A stretch of DNA of 64,000 nt from Flavobacterium rakeshii (GTDB lineage Bacteria > Bacteroidota > Bacteroidia > Flavobacteriales > Flavobacteriaceae), in assembly GCF_009741375.1 (NCBI RefSeq), contig NZ_WOWP01000024.1, forward strand, positions 1-64,000, read 5' to 3'. The notes under the pieces are model-generated. The model did not search any database and had not been told where the DNA came from. It saw only the letters and a list, made by a program, of their open reading frames with translations. The position numbers were made by a program, and so were the translations under genes. Every line of letters begins with the position of its first letter. The first letter of the stretch is position 1. Positions 44,229 through 53,663 of the stretch are shown here, one piece after another.

Positions 44229-44906
44229 TTATTCACACAAATTCGCAAACTGATTAATAGCATTAAGCAACTCCTCATTATCTGTAACACTTATTTCATT
44301 ACCATCAGGAGACAATACCACAACCGGATATGCAATCGCAGCCTGTACATTATCATTAAGATTGCTCAAAAAACCATATAACTCCATATTATCATCCACA
44401 ACCACAACATCTGCAATTTGGTTTACCGTATCAAAGGTATTTACAGACAAAGGGTACTCAAATGCAATACAGGTTAAGTCACCTCCGCTTTCATTACAGG
44501 AAGACGCCTGCAACCATTGCTGTTGGGTATTTATAACCTCCTCGATATAATCAGCATATACAACTGTAACCGGGAGTTGTACCTGCACCTCATCAACATC
44601 CTGTTGAGACTGGTTGAAAACATCTTTAACAAGAGCAAAATCGGCATCGGTATCAATAGTAATTTCCTGCCCGTTTGCAATAACCACAACCGGCAGTTTA
44701 ACCGAAAAACAATCGGTACTATCTATAATATTATCGGCAAACACGGGATTTTGAGTTACTTTCATCATTTTGACAGCCAACTCTGATCCCGAAAGAAGAT
44801 TGCCCGAAGTATCCTGCAAAACAATATTTTCTTCACTTTGACAGGAAAACAGCAATAATGTTATGAGAATAAAAAAAATATCTATTTTTGCTTTGACGAA
44901 CTTCAT
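44229..44906 (-). CDS. Lipoprotein with four internal [FYL]P-V repeats
   Basis: The lipoprotein (lipobox LLFSCQSE) contains four related units of about 35-45 residues. Each is centred on a hydrophobic-Pro strand: VKLPVVVIANG, VQLPVTVVYAD, FEYPLSVNTFD and IAYPVVVLSPDG. Each is followed by an acidic helix such as TDNEELLNAINQF. Similar repeats occur in many Flavobacteriia lipoproteins I recall without a known function. GTG 44912 is an alternative start; ATG 44906 is preferred. It is divergent from the ECF sigma gene with a 105-bp shared promoter region, so it may be a target or sensor partner of that system. Confidence 0.75.
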   Translation of the reverse strand: MKFVKAKIDIFFILITLLLFSCQSEENIVLQDTSGNLLSGSELAVKMMKVTQNPVFADNIIDSTDCFSVKLPVVVIANGQEITIDTDADFALVKDVFNQSQQDVDEVQVQLPVTVVYADYIEEVINTQQQWLQASSCNESGGDLTCIAFEYPLSVNTFDTVNQIADVVVVDDNMELYGFLSNLNDNVQAAIAYPVVVLSPDGNEISVTDNEELLNAINQFANLCE

Positions 44907-45011
44907 ATACACTTTTACCGTTTTCGGACAATAATTAAACAGTTTAAAAGGGAAAATCCCTACCTGTTTGCATTATTTTTTATAATTTCACATTGATATT
45001 GCACTCCGAAA
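44907..45011. promoter_or_regulatory. Divergent promoter region between repeat lipoprotein and ECF sigma gene
   Basis: The 105-bp region contains the dyad AGGGA-AAA-TCCCT (44949-44961), centrally placed, as a candidate regulatory site. No exact TAnnTTTG box is seen, which fits control by an alternative sigma factor. Confidence 0.4.
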
Positions 45012-45533
45012 ATGAAAAATAACTCCATATCGAATATTTGCGAAGAATTGCTTTTTTCCAATTTCTTCAAAACACACGTAAAAACGCTCAAAAACTATCT
45101 TTATTATAAGTTTGGTGATGAAGAACGTGCCGAAGATGTTACCCAGGAAGCTTTTATTAAGCTATGGGAAAACTGTGCCAATGTCCCTCCCGAAAAAGCC
45201 AAGTCATTTATTTACACCGTTGCAAACAATGCTTCCTTAAACCATATAGCACACCAAAAGGTTGTACTGGAGTATGCTAAAAAACACAACGGTCCCACTT
45301 CTTCCTCAGAAAGCCCGGAGTTTATTATGGAAGAAGACCAGTTTAAGATAAAACTGCAAAAGGCTATAGCCAGTCTATCTGAAGCGCAACGCACTGCTTT
45401 CCTTATGCATCGTATAGACGGCAAAAAATACTATGAGATTGCCGAGATTTTAGACATAAGCGTTAAAGCCGTAGAAAAAAGAATTCATGGTGCTTTACTA
45501 CAACTGAGAAAAGAAATTGAAAATTTCAGGTAG
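45012..45533 (+). CDS. ECF RNA polymerase sigma factor (FecI-like)
   Basis: The 173-residue sigma factor has region 2 (NYLYYKFGDEERAEDVTQEAFI) and region 4 (SEAQRTAFLMHRIDGKKYYEIA then AVEKRIHGALLQLRKEI). It heads a three-gene surface-signalling unit: sigma, FecR-type anti-sigma 48 bp later, and a TonB receptor overlapping the latter by 4 bp. By analogy with FecI it activates its own operon when the receptor binds ligand. Confidence 0.93.
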   Translation: MKNNSISNICEELLFSNFFKTHVKTLKNYLYYKFGDEERAEDVTQEAFIKLWENCANVPPEKAKSFIYTVANNASLNHIAHQKVVLEYAKKHNGPTSSSESPEFIMEEDQFKIKLQKAIASLSEAQRTAFLMHRIDGKKYYEIAEILDISVKAVEKRIHGALLQLRKEIENFR

Positions 45534-45581
45534 GGTATTTATTTAATTAACTGTTTACAAATCAAAGCAACAAACATAATA

Positions 45582-46496
45582 ATGAAAGAGGATATAAAAT
45601 TAGCGAAGTGGCTTGCAGGAGAGATGGATGAAAAGGAGCTAAAGGAATTTGAATCTTTACCTGAGTTTGACACTTACAGGAAAATCGCAGAATATTCTGC
45701 TCAACTGCAGGCTCCGGAAACGGATACTGATAGACTATATAACGCTATAACAGAAAAAAGACAGGCACCGCAAACTAAAGTGGTCAAGCTACATCAGCCC
45801 TGGTTGGTGCGCATAGCTGCCGTATTGATTATTGCACTCTGCCTAACTTTTGTATTCTACACAAACAATACTACTACACAAATAGCTCAGGCTGGTGAAA
45901 AAACCGAATTCCTGCTACCGGATAAATCGGCCGTTGTTCTGAACTCAGGCTCAGAAGCCGAATTCAAATCATGGAACTGGAACAAAAAAAGAAGTGTAAA
46001 CCTTACAGGTGAAGCTTACTTTAAGGTGGCAAAAGGAAAAACCTTTGATGTAAACACTCCACTTGGAAAGGTTACTGTAGTAGGCACTCAATTTAATGTA
46101 AAAGCCAGAGATAACCGCTTTGATGTTACCTGTTTTGAGGGTAAGGTTAAAGTTACTTATAAATCACAGGAAGTATTTCTAACTCCGGGCGAAAGTATTA
46201 CCTTTGAAGATGGAGAAGAAATAACTATCCCAGAAACACAAGCTGCACAACCGGGCTGGATGAATAATGAAGTAACTTTTGTAAGTGAGAAGCCTGAAAA
46301 TATTATTAAAGAAATAGAAAGGCATTATGCAGTAAAAATAGAGCTGGATAAAAATGTTTCCCTATCTCCTGAAAATGTATTTACAGGTACCCTGCCTATG
46401 AACGAACTTGACACTACGTTAGCCTTTTTTACAGACAAGTATCATTTAAAAGCTAAAAAAGCAGGTAAGGGCTCCGTTATTTTATCGGCCGAATGA
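45582..46496 (+). CDS. FecR-family anti-sigma regulator
   Basis: The 304-residue protein has an N-terminal cytoplasmic region that binds sigma (KLAKWLAGEMDEKELKEFE), one transmembrane helix (about 68-88, VRIAAVLIIALCLTFVFY), a FecR domain (AGEKTEFLLPDKSAVVLNSG to PGESITFEDG) and a C-terminal DUF4974-like domain (EIERHYAVKIELDK to GTLPMNELDTTLAFF). It relays the signal from the receptor to the sigma factor across the inner membrane. Its stop overlaps the receptor start as ATGA. Confidence 0.93.
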   Translation: MKEDIKLAKWLAGEMDEKELKEFESLPEFDTYRKIAEYSAQLQAPETDTDRLYNAITEKRQAPQTKVVKLHQPWLVRIAAVLIIALCLTFVFYTNNTTTQIAQAGEKTEFLLPDKSAVVLNSGSEAEFKSWNWNKKRSVNLTGEAYFKVAKGKTFDVNTPLGKVTVVGTQFNVKARDNRFDVTCFEGKVKVTYKSQEVFLTPGESITFEDGEEITIPETQAAQPGWMNNEVTFVSEKPENIIKEIERHYAVKIELDKNVSLSPENVFTGTLPMNELDTTLAFFTDKYHLKAKKAGKGSVILSAE

Positions 46497-49036
46497 TATT
46501 AAAAAAAGGACTGTTTTTATTTTATGTACTATTTTTTTTTTTCGTCCGGGCTACCTATGCCCAGGATGCCGATAAGGCTTTGCCTTTAAAAACCATACTG
46601 GCACAAATTGAAGAACAGCACAGTGTAAAATTCAGCTACCTTAATAGTGATATCAGTCCGCTTAAAATAGTACCTCCGCAAAAAAGCTTACTTATTGGAG
46701 AAAAACTATCCTATATCAGAACCCAAACAGGTCTTAGCTTTAAACAATCGGGCAAATATATAAGCGTTTACAAACCGGTTAGCGAGGAATATATTTGTGG
46801 ATATATAGTGGATGAATATACAGTCCCTATTGAAGGAGCACTAATAAGATACACTTCCCAAAACAACAAACAGGCAGAAACCGATAAGGATGGTTACTTT
46901 AAAATCGTTAGAAACAAAAATGACCTTATAGAAATAAGCCATCCCGCTTACGAACCCATTACATTAACGGTAAATAGCTTTAAAGACGATTGCCGTACTA
47001 TTATCCTTAAACTTATTTTCACCACCACACTTGAAGAGATTGTTACCGAACGTTACCTTACCACCGGTATCTCTAAAAAGGATGATGGCAGCTTTATTAT
47101 TAAACCTAAAAAGTTTGGTATACTTCCCGGGCTTATAGAGCCCGATGTATTGCAAACCATGCAGCAATTACCCGGTATAAGCAGTATTGATGAAACTGTT
47201 TCCAACATCAATGTAAGGGGTGGTACTCACGACCAAAATCTATTTTTATGGAACGGAATACGCCTTTTTCAAACCGGGCACTTTTTCGGGCTTATATCGG
47301 GCTTTAACCCAAACCTGCCCCATCAGATAAAAATATATAAAAACGGAACTTCTGCCTTTTATGGAGAGAGCGTATCGAGTGTGGTTGATATATCTTCAAG
47401 ATCTGAAAACATAGACGAAAGCAGCTTTGGCATAGGAACGAATATGATTAACGCCGATTTCTATTCGGTTGTAAAACTATCCGAAAAATCAGGATTGGAA
47501 CTATCGGCCAGACGATCTTTTACCGATGCTATAGACCTTCCGGCTTACAGCAAATATTCAAAAAGGATTTTCCAAAACACAGTAGTTACCGAACTTAGCA
47601 ACAGTAACGATGTTAACTATAAAAGCGACAAGGAGTTCTACTTCTATGATTTTACCGGACAATACCACCTTAAAACCAGCGACAAGAGCGACTTATTTAT
47701 TGATTTTATAGGCATAAACAATGAGCTCGATTTTACTCAGGGAACTATTACTTCTACCCGTGTACTAGTAAAAAACAGCAACCTGTCCCAGCTTACTCTT
47801 GGAGGATCTGCCACATGGAAATCACAATGGAATGAAAAAAACTATGGTGAAATTACCTTATACGGTTCTTACTACCATGTAAACGGAAATAACGAAGCCT
47901 TATTAAACAATCAGGTTGTAGAGCAGGAAAACAACATAGTAGATACCGGCTTACGTTTAAGCAACCGTACCAACCTACAACCATACTTAACATTACATAC
48001 AGGCTACCAATACAGCGAACTGGGAATAAAAAATACTAACAGGATAAACTCTCCTGATTATTTCCAAACCACAAAAGATGTACTAAGAAGTCATGCACTT
48101 ATAGGCGAAGCAGAATACAATCCCGAAGACAGTAAATTTTATGCAAAATTTGGACTTAGAGGTAACTATTTTTCCAGCCTGTCTACTTTTCTTTTAGAGC
48201 CAAGATTACAGTTTAATTACACTATTAATAACAAGTGGAAACTCGAAGCTTTGGGAGAATTTAAAAGCCAAGCCACTTCTCAGGTTGCCGAGGTACAGCA
48301 GGACTTTTTAGGCATTGAAAAAAGAAGGTGGATAATGGCAAACGGAAATGATATCCCTATACAAAAAGGCAGACAGATATCGGCGGGTGTATATTATAAA
48401 TCGGGAGGATGGCAGGTCTCACTCGAAAACTTTTACAAAAAAGTATCGGGTATTACAACTGCCGAACAGGGTTTTCAAAACCAGCTTGAGCTCCTTAACC
48501 TAACAGGTGACTACAGGGTTTTTGGAACAGAGTTTCTGGTACAAAAACAGTTTCATGGCTTTTATGCATGGTTTAGCTACACCTGGAACAATAACAAATA
48601 TGACTTTAAAGAGTTTAGCCAGTCTAAGTTCCCAAATAATCTTGAATTAAAACACACCATTAATTGTGCTGCCACTTACGAATGGAAAAAACTTAAACTT
48701 GCCTTAGGAGGCAAATGGTTTACGGGAAGACCCGAAACAATACCTCTAAGTAATGACCCCGTATACAACACTCCCGGGTATCCAGAAATAAGCTACGCAT
48801 CACCAAATGATGACAACATAGAGAACTTCTTTCAGGTTAATTTCTCTACCCTTTATTCTTTAAAGCTTAAAAACATGGCTACCCTGCAAATGGGAATCTC
48901 TATATTAAATGTGTTAAACAAAAAGAATATAATAAATCGCTATTACCGTATCAATGATGAAACCGATCTTATTGAAGTAGTAAATACCTATTCGGTTGAA
49001 AGAACACCAAATGCTATGATAAGATTAAAATTCTAA
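46493..49036 (+). CDS. TonB-dependent receptor with STN-like signalling domain (FecA-type)
   Basis: The 847-residue outer-membrane protein has a signal peptide ending ATYAQ, then a secretin/STN-like domain (about 30-100, LKTILAQIEEQHSVKFSYL). A carboxypeptidase-regulatory-like domain (about 105-190) and a plug (TMQQLPGISSIDETVSNINV) precede a beta-barrel. The STN-like domain is what contacts FecR, consistent with the adjacent sigma/anti-sigma pair. Plug size and the absence of a SusD gene nearby suggest a small ligand (siderophore, heme, vitamin or peptide) rather than a polysaccharide. It is translationally coupled to fecR. Confidence 0.92.
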   Translation: MILKKGLFLFYVLFFFFVRATYAQDADKALPLKTILAQIEEQHSVKFSYLNSDISPLKIVPPQKSLLIGEKLSYIRTQTGLSFKQSGKYISVYKPVSEEYICGYIVDEYTVPIEGALIRYTSQNNKQAETDKDGYFKIVRNKNDLIEISHPAYEPITLTVNSFKDDCRTIILKLIFTTTLEEIVTERYLTTGISKKDDGSFIIKPKKFGILPGLIEPDVLQTMQQLPGISSIDETVSNINVRGGTHDQNLFLWNGIRLFQTGHFFGLISGFNPNLPHQIKIYKNGTSAFYGESVSSVVDISSRSENIDESSFGIGTNMINADFYSVVKLSEKSGLELSARRSFTDAIDLPAYSKYSKRIFQNTVVTELSNSNDVNYKSDKEFYFYDFTGQYHLKTSDKSDLFIDFIGINNELDFTQGTITSTRVLVKNSNLSQLTLGGSATWKSQWNEKNYGEITLYGSYYHVNGNNEALLNNQVVEQENNIVDTGLRLSNRTNLQPYLTLHTGYQYSELGIKNTNRINSPDYFQTTKDVLRSHALIGEAEYNPEDSKFYAKFGLRGNYFSSLSTFLLEPRLQFNYTINNKWKLEALGEFKSQATSQVAEVQQDFLGIEKRRWIMANGNDIPIQKGRQISAGVYYKSGGWQVSLENFYKKVSGITTAEQGFQNQLELLNLTGDYRVFGTEFLVQKQFHGFYAWFSYTWNNNKYDFKEFSQSKFPNNLELKHTINCAATYEWKKLKLALGGKWFTGRPETIPLSNDPVYNTPGYPEISYASPNDDNIENFFQVNFSTLYSLKLKNMATLQMGISILNVLNKKNIINRYYRINDETDLIEVVNTYSVERTPNAMIRLKF

Positions 49037-49038
49037 AT

Positions 49039-49070
49039 AAAAAAATCTGCCATATGGCAGATTTTTTTAT
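49039..49070. terminator. Bidirectional terminator
   Basis: AAAATCTGCC (49041-49050) pairs with GGCAGATTTT (49055-49064) around ATAT, with A/T runs on both sides. It serves the receptor (plus) and the PNGase F-like gene (minus). Confidence 0.85.
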
Positions 49071-49090
49071 TTCAACTATTATTTAATCAA

Positions 49091-50485
49091 TTAGTTTTTT
49101 ATAAGCTTTTGAGTACCGATTCTGTTATCAGAGAATCTAACATTAACAATATATACCCCACTTTGTAACTGAGAAAGATTCATTTTCTCACTTGTTCCTG
49201 AATAAACAATCTGACCAAGTGTATTCACAACTGTTACATTACTTATACTGCTTCCTTCTACTGTTTGAATTTCAGCAATATCTACAACAGGGTTAGGAAA
49301 TAAACTAAATGCTGTTGTATTAAAATCTTCAACTCCTAATGTTTGAGAAAACCCCTGTAGATAAACAGACATTGGGAAATACCCCTGACCACCATTAAAA
49401 ACAGCATCCGGCACTTCAATTCTAAACGAATGCTCACCCGCAGCAAGATCGCCAAGCTCAATTACCCTGATTGGAATTTTATCACCAGGACACCAGTTAT
49501 TCCAAGACCAAGCAGCATCATTATCAGGTAATGGTGGTGAAGGGTTTTGATAGCAGTCATAATATATACAGCTAGGCTGAGTATTATAATTAAAGAAAGG
49601 AACACAAGAAACCCCTCCTGGTTTGTAAGTCGCAACCTCTACATCATCTAAATAAACATAATGCTGTCTTCTTATGTACTCCTCCCCACCTGAGTTAGAT
49701 CCGTGGTTTGAAGTAATAAGGTAAAACTTAGCATTAGGTAAAGCCTCTTCAAGGGTAAAGTTTATTGTTCTAACTGTCTCTCCCAGTACATCTGTACCGT
49801 CAAGAGTATAGTTTTTAAGCTCATATTTGTATGATAGCGGTTTAAAAACGTTATCATCTCCATTAGTTATAAGAGGATCATTTGTAGAAGTAAACTCTAA
49901 GTTACCCTGATAAACATCAATTCTGTTTTCACATCCGTCTATTTCATTTGCAGCTCCATCAACATTAGGTGTACCCTGATGTCCATAAACCTCTAGCTCT
50001 ACCCACAGGTCATATACTGAAGTAATATTTTCATCATGAAATATTTGTGTAATATTATCTAAGTCAAATTCATATGGCACTTCCTGAAGCGTAGCATTCA
50101 TATCCATAAAAGGAGTAATAAAACGCCCAAGTTCTATCCTGTCTACCTCATTATATACATAAGTGGTTTGTCCTTTTGGAACAAAAGCAAGGTTTACATT
50201 ACCAATCCTGTCATAGTTATCACATAACGGATTTAAAGTAACAGTCATTGTTAACGTATTACCAAACGAAGCTAATTGTTCTTCGGTTAGCATTTTCCCG
50301 TAAGATGAGTTACTGTTACGAATAGCACCTTCCGGAACCGGTTCATTAACCAGTCCATTATACATCCCATAAAATACGGCTTCCTCAAAAACCTGTAAGG
50401 TATACGGCTCTTCCTGTGCTCTTAGCGTAGGGCTGCTAAATAAAGAGAAACACAAAAAAGAAGCAAAAAGTAGTTTTTTTCTCAT
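49091..50485 (-). CDS. PNGase F-like peptide:N-glycosidase with T9SS sorting domain
   Basis: The 464-residue secreted protein has a signal peptide ending LRAQ. Two beta-domains follow that align by eye with Elizabethkingia PNGase F: CDNYDRIGNV (92 = Asp of the WDRYANV strand), ELGRFITPF, WVELEVYG (Glu163/165), HGSNSGGEEYIRRQH (Glu268/269) and NNWCPGDKIPIR. These cover the three catalytic acids I recall (D60, E118, E206 in mature numbering). A T9SS type A sorting domain fills the C-terminus (about 390-464, LFPNPVVDIAEI to GTQKLIKN). It should remove N-glycans from glycoproteins outside the cell. Activity is inferred; the family also holds non-hydrolytic members. Confidence 0.78.
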   Translation of the reverse strand: MRKKLLFASFLCFSLFSSPTLRAQEEPYTLQVFEEAVFYGMYNGLVNEPVPEGAIRNSNSSYGKMLTEEQLASFGNTLTMTVTLNPLCDNYDRIGNVNLAFVPKGQTTYVYNEVDRIELGRFITPFMDMNATLQEVPYEFDLDNITQIFHDENITSVYDLWVELEVYGHQGTPNVDGAANEIDGCENRIDVYQGNLEFTSTNDPLITNGDDNVFKPLSYKYELKNYTLDGTDVLGETVRTINFTLEEALPNAKFYLITSNHGSNSGGEEYIRRQHYVYLDDVEVATYKPGGVSCVPFFNYNTQPSCIYYDCYQNPSPPLPDNDAAWSWNNWCPGDKIPIRVIELGDLAAGEHSFRIEVPDAVFNGGQGYFPMSVYLQGFSQTLGVEDFNTTAFSLFPNPVVDIAEIQTVEGSSISNVTVVNTLGQIVYSGTSEKMNLSQLQSGVYIVNVRFSDNRIGTQKLIKN

Positions 50486-50574
50486 AGTTAATAGTTAAGC
50501 ATGTGTTAAGGCGCGAAATTTAATAATTTTTTTGCAAAAAAACCTAACTTATCTAACTACTTTATGAAAAAGTA

Positions 50575-52245
50575 TTAAAACTGGAAATAAATAAACGGTT
50601 GTGGCCCTGCAGAAGCTGTTGCATATACTAACCAGTAAGCCAGTCCTAAAATAACAGCCTTAAGCACTAACGGCATTTTATTAAAGGCTTGTTTCATAAA
50701 TTGAGTAAAGCCTTCCGGAAGGAAATGCCACACATAACCTATTAACATTAAAAGGAATACATTTTTATATCCTAGCACTATAGTTTGCCATTTTTCGGGC
50801 TCAAAAGTCACTTTACCAATATTATTAATCACATCTAGTGCTGTAGTAAAATCTTTAGCTCTAAAGAATATCCAGCAAAAGGCTACAAAATGAAAGGTAA
50901 GAACAACCGAGAATACTTTCCATATTGCCGACCCAATAGTGGTTTTACTATTCTTTTTTGAAGGGAAAAACTCCAAAAATATCTTGTGTACCGAAAGTGC
51001 CATACCGTGCAATGCTCCCCAAATAATAAAACGAAGGCTTGCGCCGTGCCATAATCCGCCCAAAAGCATTGTAGTCATAAGGTTGGAATTGGTATACATA
51101 GTTTTTTCCTTGTTTTTGGAAAGCACAAACGTAAGTATAAATAACAGGGTGGCACCAAGGCTTAATATAAACGGCAGGTTACTATCAGGTCCATATGTTA
51201 CACCCCAAAGTATTAAACCAAAAAAGAATAACGACGGAAATAAAAACCCTGCAAAAGTCCCTTTTCTGTTCCCTCCTACAGATATGTATAAAAAGTCTTT
51301 TAACCATGTTGAAAGCGAGATATGCCATCTTCTCCAAAACTCAGTAATAGACGACGACTTATATGGTGTATGGAAGTTAGGCGGAAGCTCAAAACCAAGT
51401 AATAAAGCTATACCTATTGCCATATCAGAATATCCTGAAAAATCACAATATATCTGCAATGTATAGCCATAGGTTGCCATAAGATTTTCAAAAGCCGTAT
51501 AACTGTTTGGCGCATCAAAAACACGATCTACAAAGTTGATTGAAATATAGTCAGATATTACCGCCTTTTTTATAAGTCCTCCAATAATAAGGAACAACCC
51601 GTAGTTAACTTCTTCCCTTGATATATGAAGCTTTTCGTAAATTTTTGGTATAAAATCTTTAGCCCTTACAATAGGTCCTGCTACCAGTTGCGGGAAAAAC
51701 GACACAAAGAAAACATAATCCGGGAAGCTTTTTGCCGGCGTAATCTCTTTCCTGTATATCTCTATAGTATAACTAATGGACTGGAAGGTATAGAACGATA
51801 TACCCACCGGAAGTATAATATCCTGAAAATCAAAACTACCTCCAAAAAGATCATTATAACTCCCTATAAGGAAATTGGTATATTTAAAATAGGCTAAAAA
51901 ACTAAGGTTCACCACCACACTAAACCATACATACAGTTTTCGTTTAAATGTATCGGTTTCCCGGTATAAAAAATAACTCAGTGTATAATCGAGCGACGTA
52001 GTAAACAACAGCAGCAAAAAATAAAAGCCACTGGACTGCTGATAGAAATACAATGAGAACGCGATTACGTAAAATATCCTTAGGCGGAAAGTATTTCGCA
52101 ACAAAAGATAAATCCCATAAAACACAACAAACAGCTTAAGGAAGCGGGCCGAATTAAACAGCAAAGGTTCTTTTGGATTATATGCGAACCACGCCAACAC
52201 GTCCTGCCAAGATGAAATTTGCGGCACAAAATCTGTAAACTGCAT
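50575..52245 (-). CDS. MBOAT-family O-acyltransferase (AlgI/PatA-like)
   Basis: The 556-residue polytopic membrane protein has the MBOAT landmarks ILPVGISFYTFQSISY, FFPQLVAGPIVRA, YCDFSGYSDMAIGIALLLG, the FWRRWHISLSTWLKDF segment and the catalytic His in GGLWHGAS. It transfers acetyl or another acyl group from a cytoplasmic donor towards the periplasm. The start overlaps the stop of the LysM-SGNH gene (TAATG), so the two are coupled. Partner genes suggest O-acetylation of peptidoglycan or another envelope glycan. Confidence 0.94.
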   Translation of the reverse strand: MQFTDFVPQISSWQDVLAWFAYNPKEPLLFNSARFLKLFVVFYGIYLLLRNTFRLRIFYVIAFSLYFYQQSSGFYFLLLLFTTSLDYTLSYFLYRETDTFKRKLYVWFSVVVNLSFLAYFKYTNFLIGSYNDLFGGSFDFQDIILPVGISFYTFQSISYTIEIYRKEITPAKSFPDYVFFVSFFPQLVAGPIVRAKDFIPKIYEKLHISREEVNYGLFLIIGGLIKKAVISDYISINFVDRVFDAPNSYTAFENLMATYGYTLQIYCDFSGYSDMAIGIALLLGFELPPNFHTPYKSSSITEFWRRWHISLSTWLKDFLYISVGGNRKGTFAGFLFPSLFFFGLILWGVTYGPDSNLPFILSLGATLLFILTFVLSKNKEKTMYTNSNLMTTMLLGGLWHGASLRFIIWGALHGMALSVHKIFLEFFPSKKNSKTTIGSAIWKVFSVVLTFHFVAFCWIFFRAKDFTTALDVINNIGKVTFEPEKWQTIVLGYKNVFLLMLIGYVWHFLPEGFTQFMKQAFNKMPLVLKAVILGLAYWLVYATASAGPQPFIYFQF

Positions 52246-53663
52246 TATTCCCTGTTTGTTTTAAAATTATTATATGCGTTTAAAAATGCTTCGGTAAACT
52301 GTATACCCTGTTGTTTGTATCCGTCTCTTGAATAATGTACCCTGTCTGAAGACATCAATCCTTTTTTGGCATTATCGTTTACACTGAACAACCCTCCCAT
52401 TACCGTAAACAAATCCCAGGTAGCATAATCTTTTTCGGTTTCTTCAACACAAAGGCTTTTTGCATAATCGGCTACAAAAGTATTAGGATACTTCCTCTTA
52501 AACAGAGAAGGTGGCGGAGTAGTAACCAAAATACAAACATAAGGGTTTGCCGCCCTAACACTGTCTATAAAACCATTCATCTGCTCCATATAATCTGAAG
52601 CAGACATTTTATCAAAAGACTCGTTAGTCCCTAATGAAATCACAATCAAATCGGGTTCAAGCGCCCTTAATTGATCAAAAAACATAGGATACTTATTGTA
52701 ATCAGAACTTTTTGCACCGTTTACGCCTATAGCATGATACAAAACTCCGGCATTATCTTTTTCTAACACAACACCGTTAAGATTGTATTGTTTTTGGTTT
52801 TTATTAGCCAGCAGATATATTTTTGACAGGGCTTCCTCACTGTAATAATAACTATAAGTACTATCCTGCTGCAACGCAAGAGGAATAAACTCCGATCTTT
52901 CTATCTCTTTCTTTACCTTTTCCCCTGTTGGTATTTTTAAAGTCTTTCCTGCTCGTATATTATTATTGCGCAACCCGTTTGCTTTTTTAATCTCCGATAC
53001 GGTTGTGCCATACTTTTGTGCTATTAACGAAAGTGCATCACCACTTTTAATTTTATGTGTTATCACCTTTGGTTCGGTTGACTCCAGTATAATAGTTTTT
53101 GAACTCGTAGCCACATCAAACATTGGCAGATTATGCGGCGTAATAATTTTTATAGTATTAAAGGCATTGGCAGTATCACGAGGCTCAATAGCCATAGCAA
53201 AATCTTCGTTAGTAGTTAGTGCTATACCACTTAAACCTACTTCGGTTCCGTCCGGACTGTAAACATTTCTTCTGTTTTCCCAGGCAGCATTAGACGAAAA
53301 CTTCACACTATACCCTCCGTTGGTTTTAGCTAAGTTATACGGAAAAGAAAAACCCGCACCGGCATTCCCAAACTCCTGCTGTAGTTTTTCACGAATAGCT
53401 CCAGTAATTAAATCGGCCTGGATATGTGAATCACCTATATGCACAATATTTACATGCCCTTTACCTTCGGTCTCTATTTGGAATAATTTTTCAAAAACTG
53501 AATTTAAAACTGATGAATTGGTAATGATATTATCAGAAAGTATCACAGTACTATCTATAACAATACTGTCCATACTCACCTCGGTAGAATCAGTATCCAC
53601 CTGAGCCAATGCATTAGCAAAAAAGAATAATGCAAATACTATGAAACCTAACTTCTTAACCAT
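52245..53663 (-). CDS. Secreted SGNH hydrolase-like protein with internal LysM domain
   Basis: The 472-residue protein has a signal peptide ending NALAQ. SGNH block I is IGDSHIQAD with Ser79, block III is LGTNES (345-347 GTN), and block V is DRVHYSRDG. A LysM module (about 202-246, THKIKSGDALSLIAQKYGTT) is inserted between blocks I and III inside the hydrolase fold. LysM binds GlcNAc-containing glycans such as peptidoglycan. The combination with MBOAT downstream suggests a PatB/OatA-like acetyl transfer or deacetylation step on peptidoglycan. It overlaps the upstream SGNH gene by 8 bp. Confidence 0.9.
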   Translation of the reverse strand: MVKKLGFIVFALFFFANALAQVDTDSTEVSMDSIVIDSTVILSDNIITNSSVLNSVFEKLFQIETEGKGHVNIVHIGDSHIQADLITGAIREKLQQEFGNAGAGFSFPYNLAKTNGGYSVKFSSNAAWENRRNVYSPDGTEVGLSGIALTTNEDFAMAIEPRDTANAFNTIKIITPHNLPMFDVATSSKTIILESTEPKVITHKIKSGDALSLIAQKYGTTVSEIKKANGLRNNNIRAGKTLKIPTGEKVKKEIERSEFIPLALQQDSTYSYYYSEEALSKIYLLANKNQKQYNLNGVVLEKDNAGVLYHAIGVNGAKSSDYNKYPMFFDQLRALEPDLIVISLGTNESFDKMSASDYMEQMNGFIDSVRAANPYVCILVTTPPPSLFKRKYPNTFVADYAKSLCVEETEKDYATWDLFTVMGGLFSVNDNAKKGLMSSDRVHYSRDGYKQQGIQFTEAFLNAYNNFKTNRE

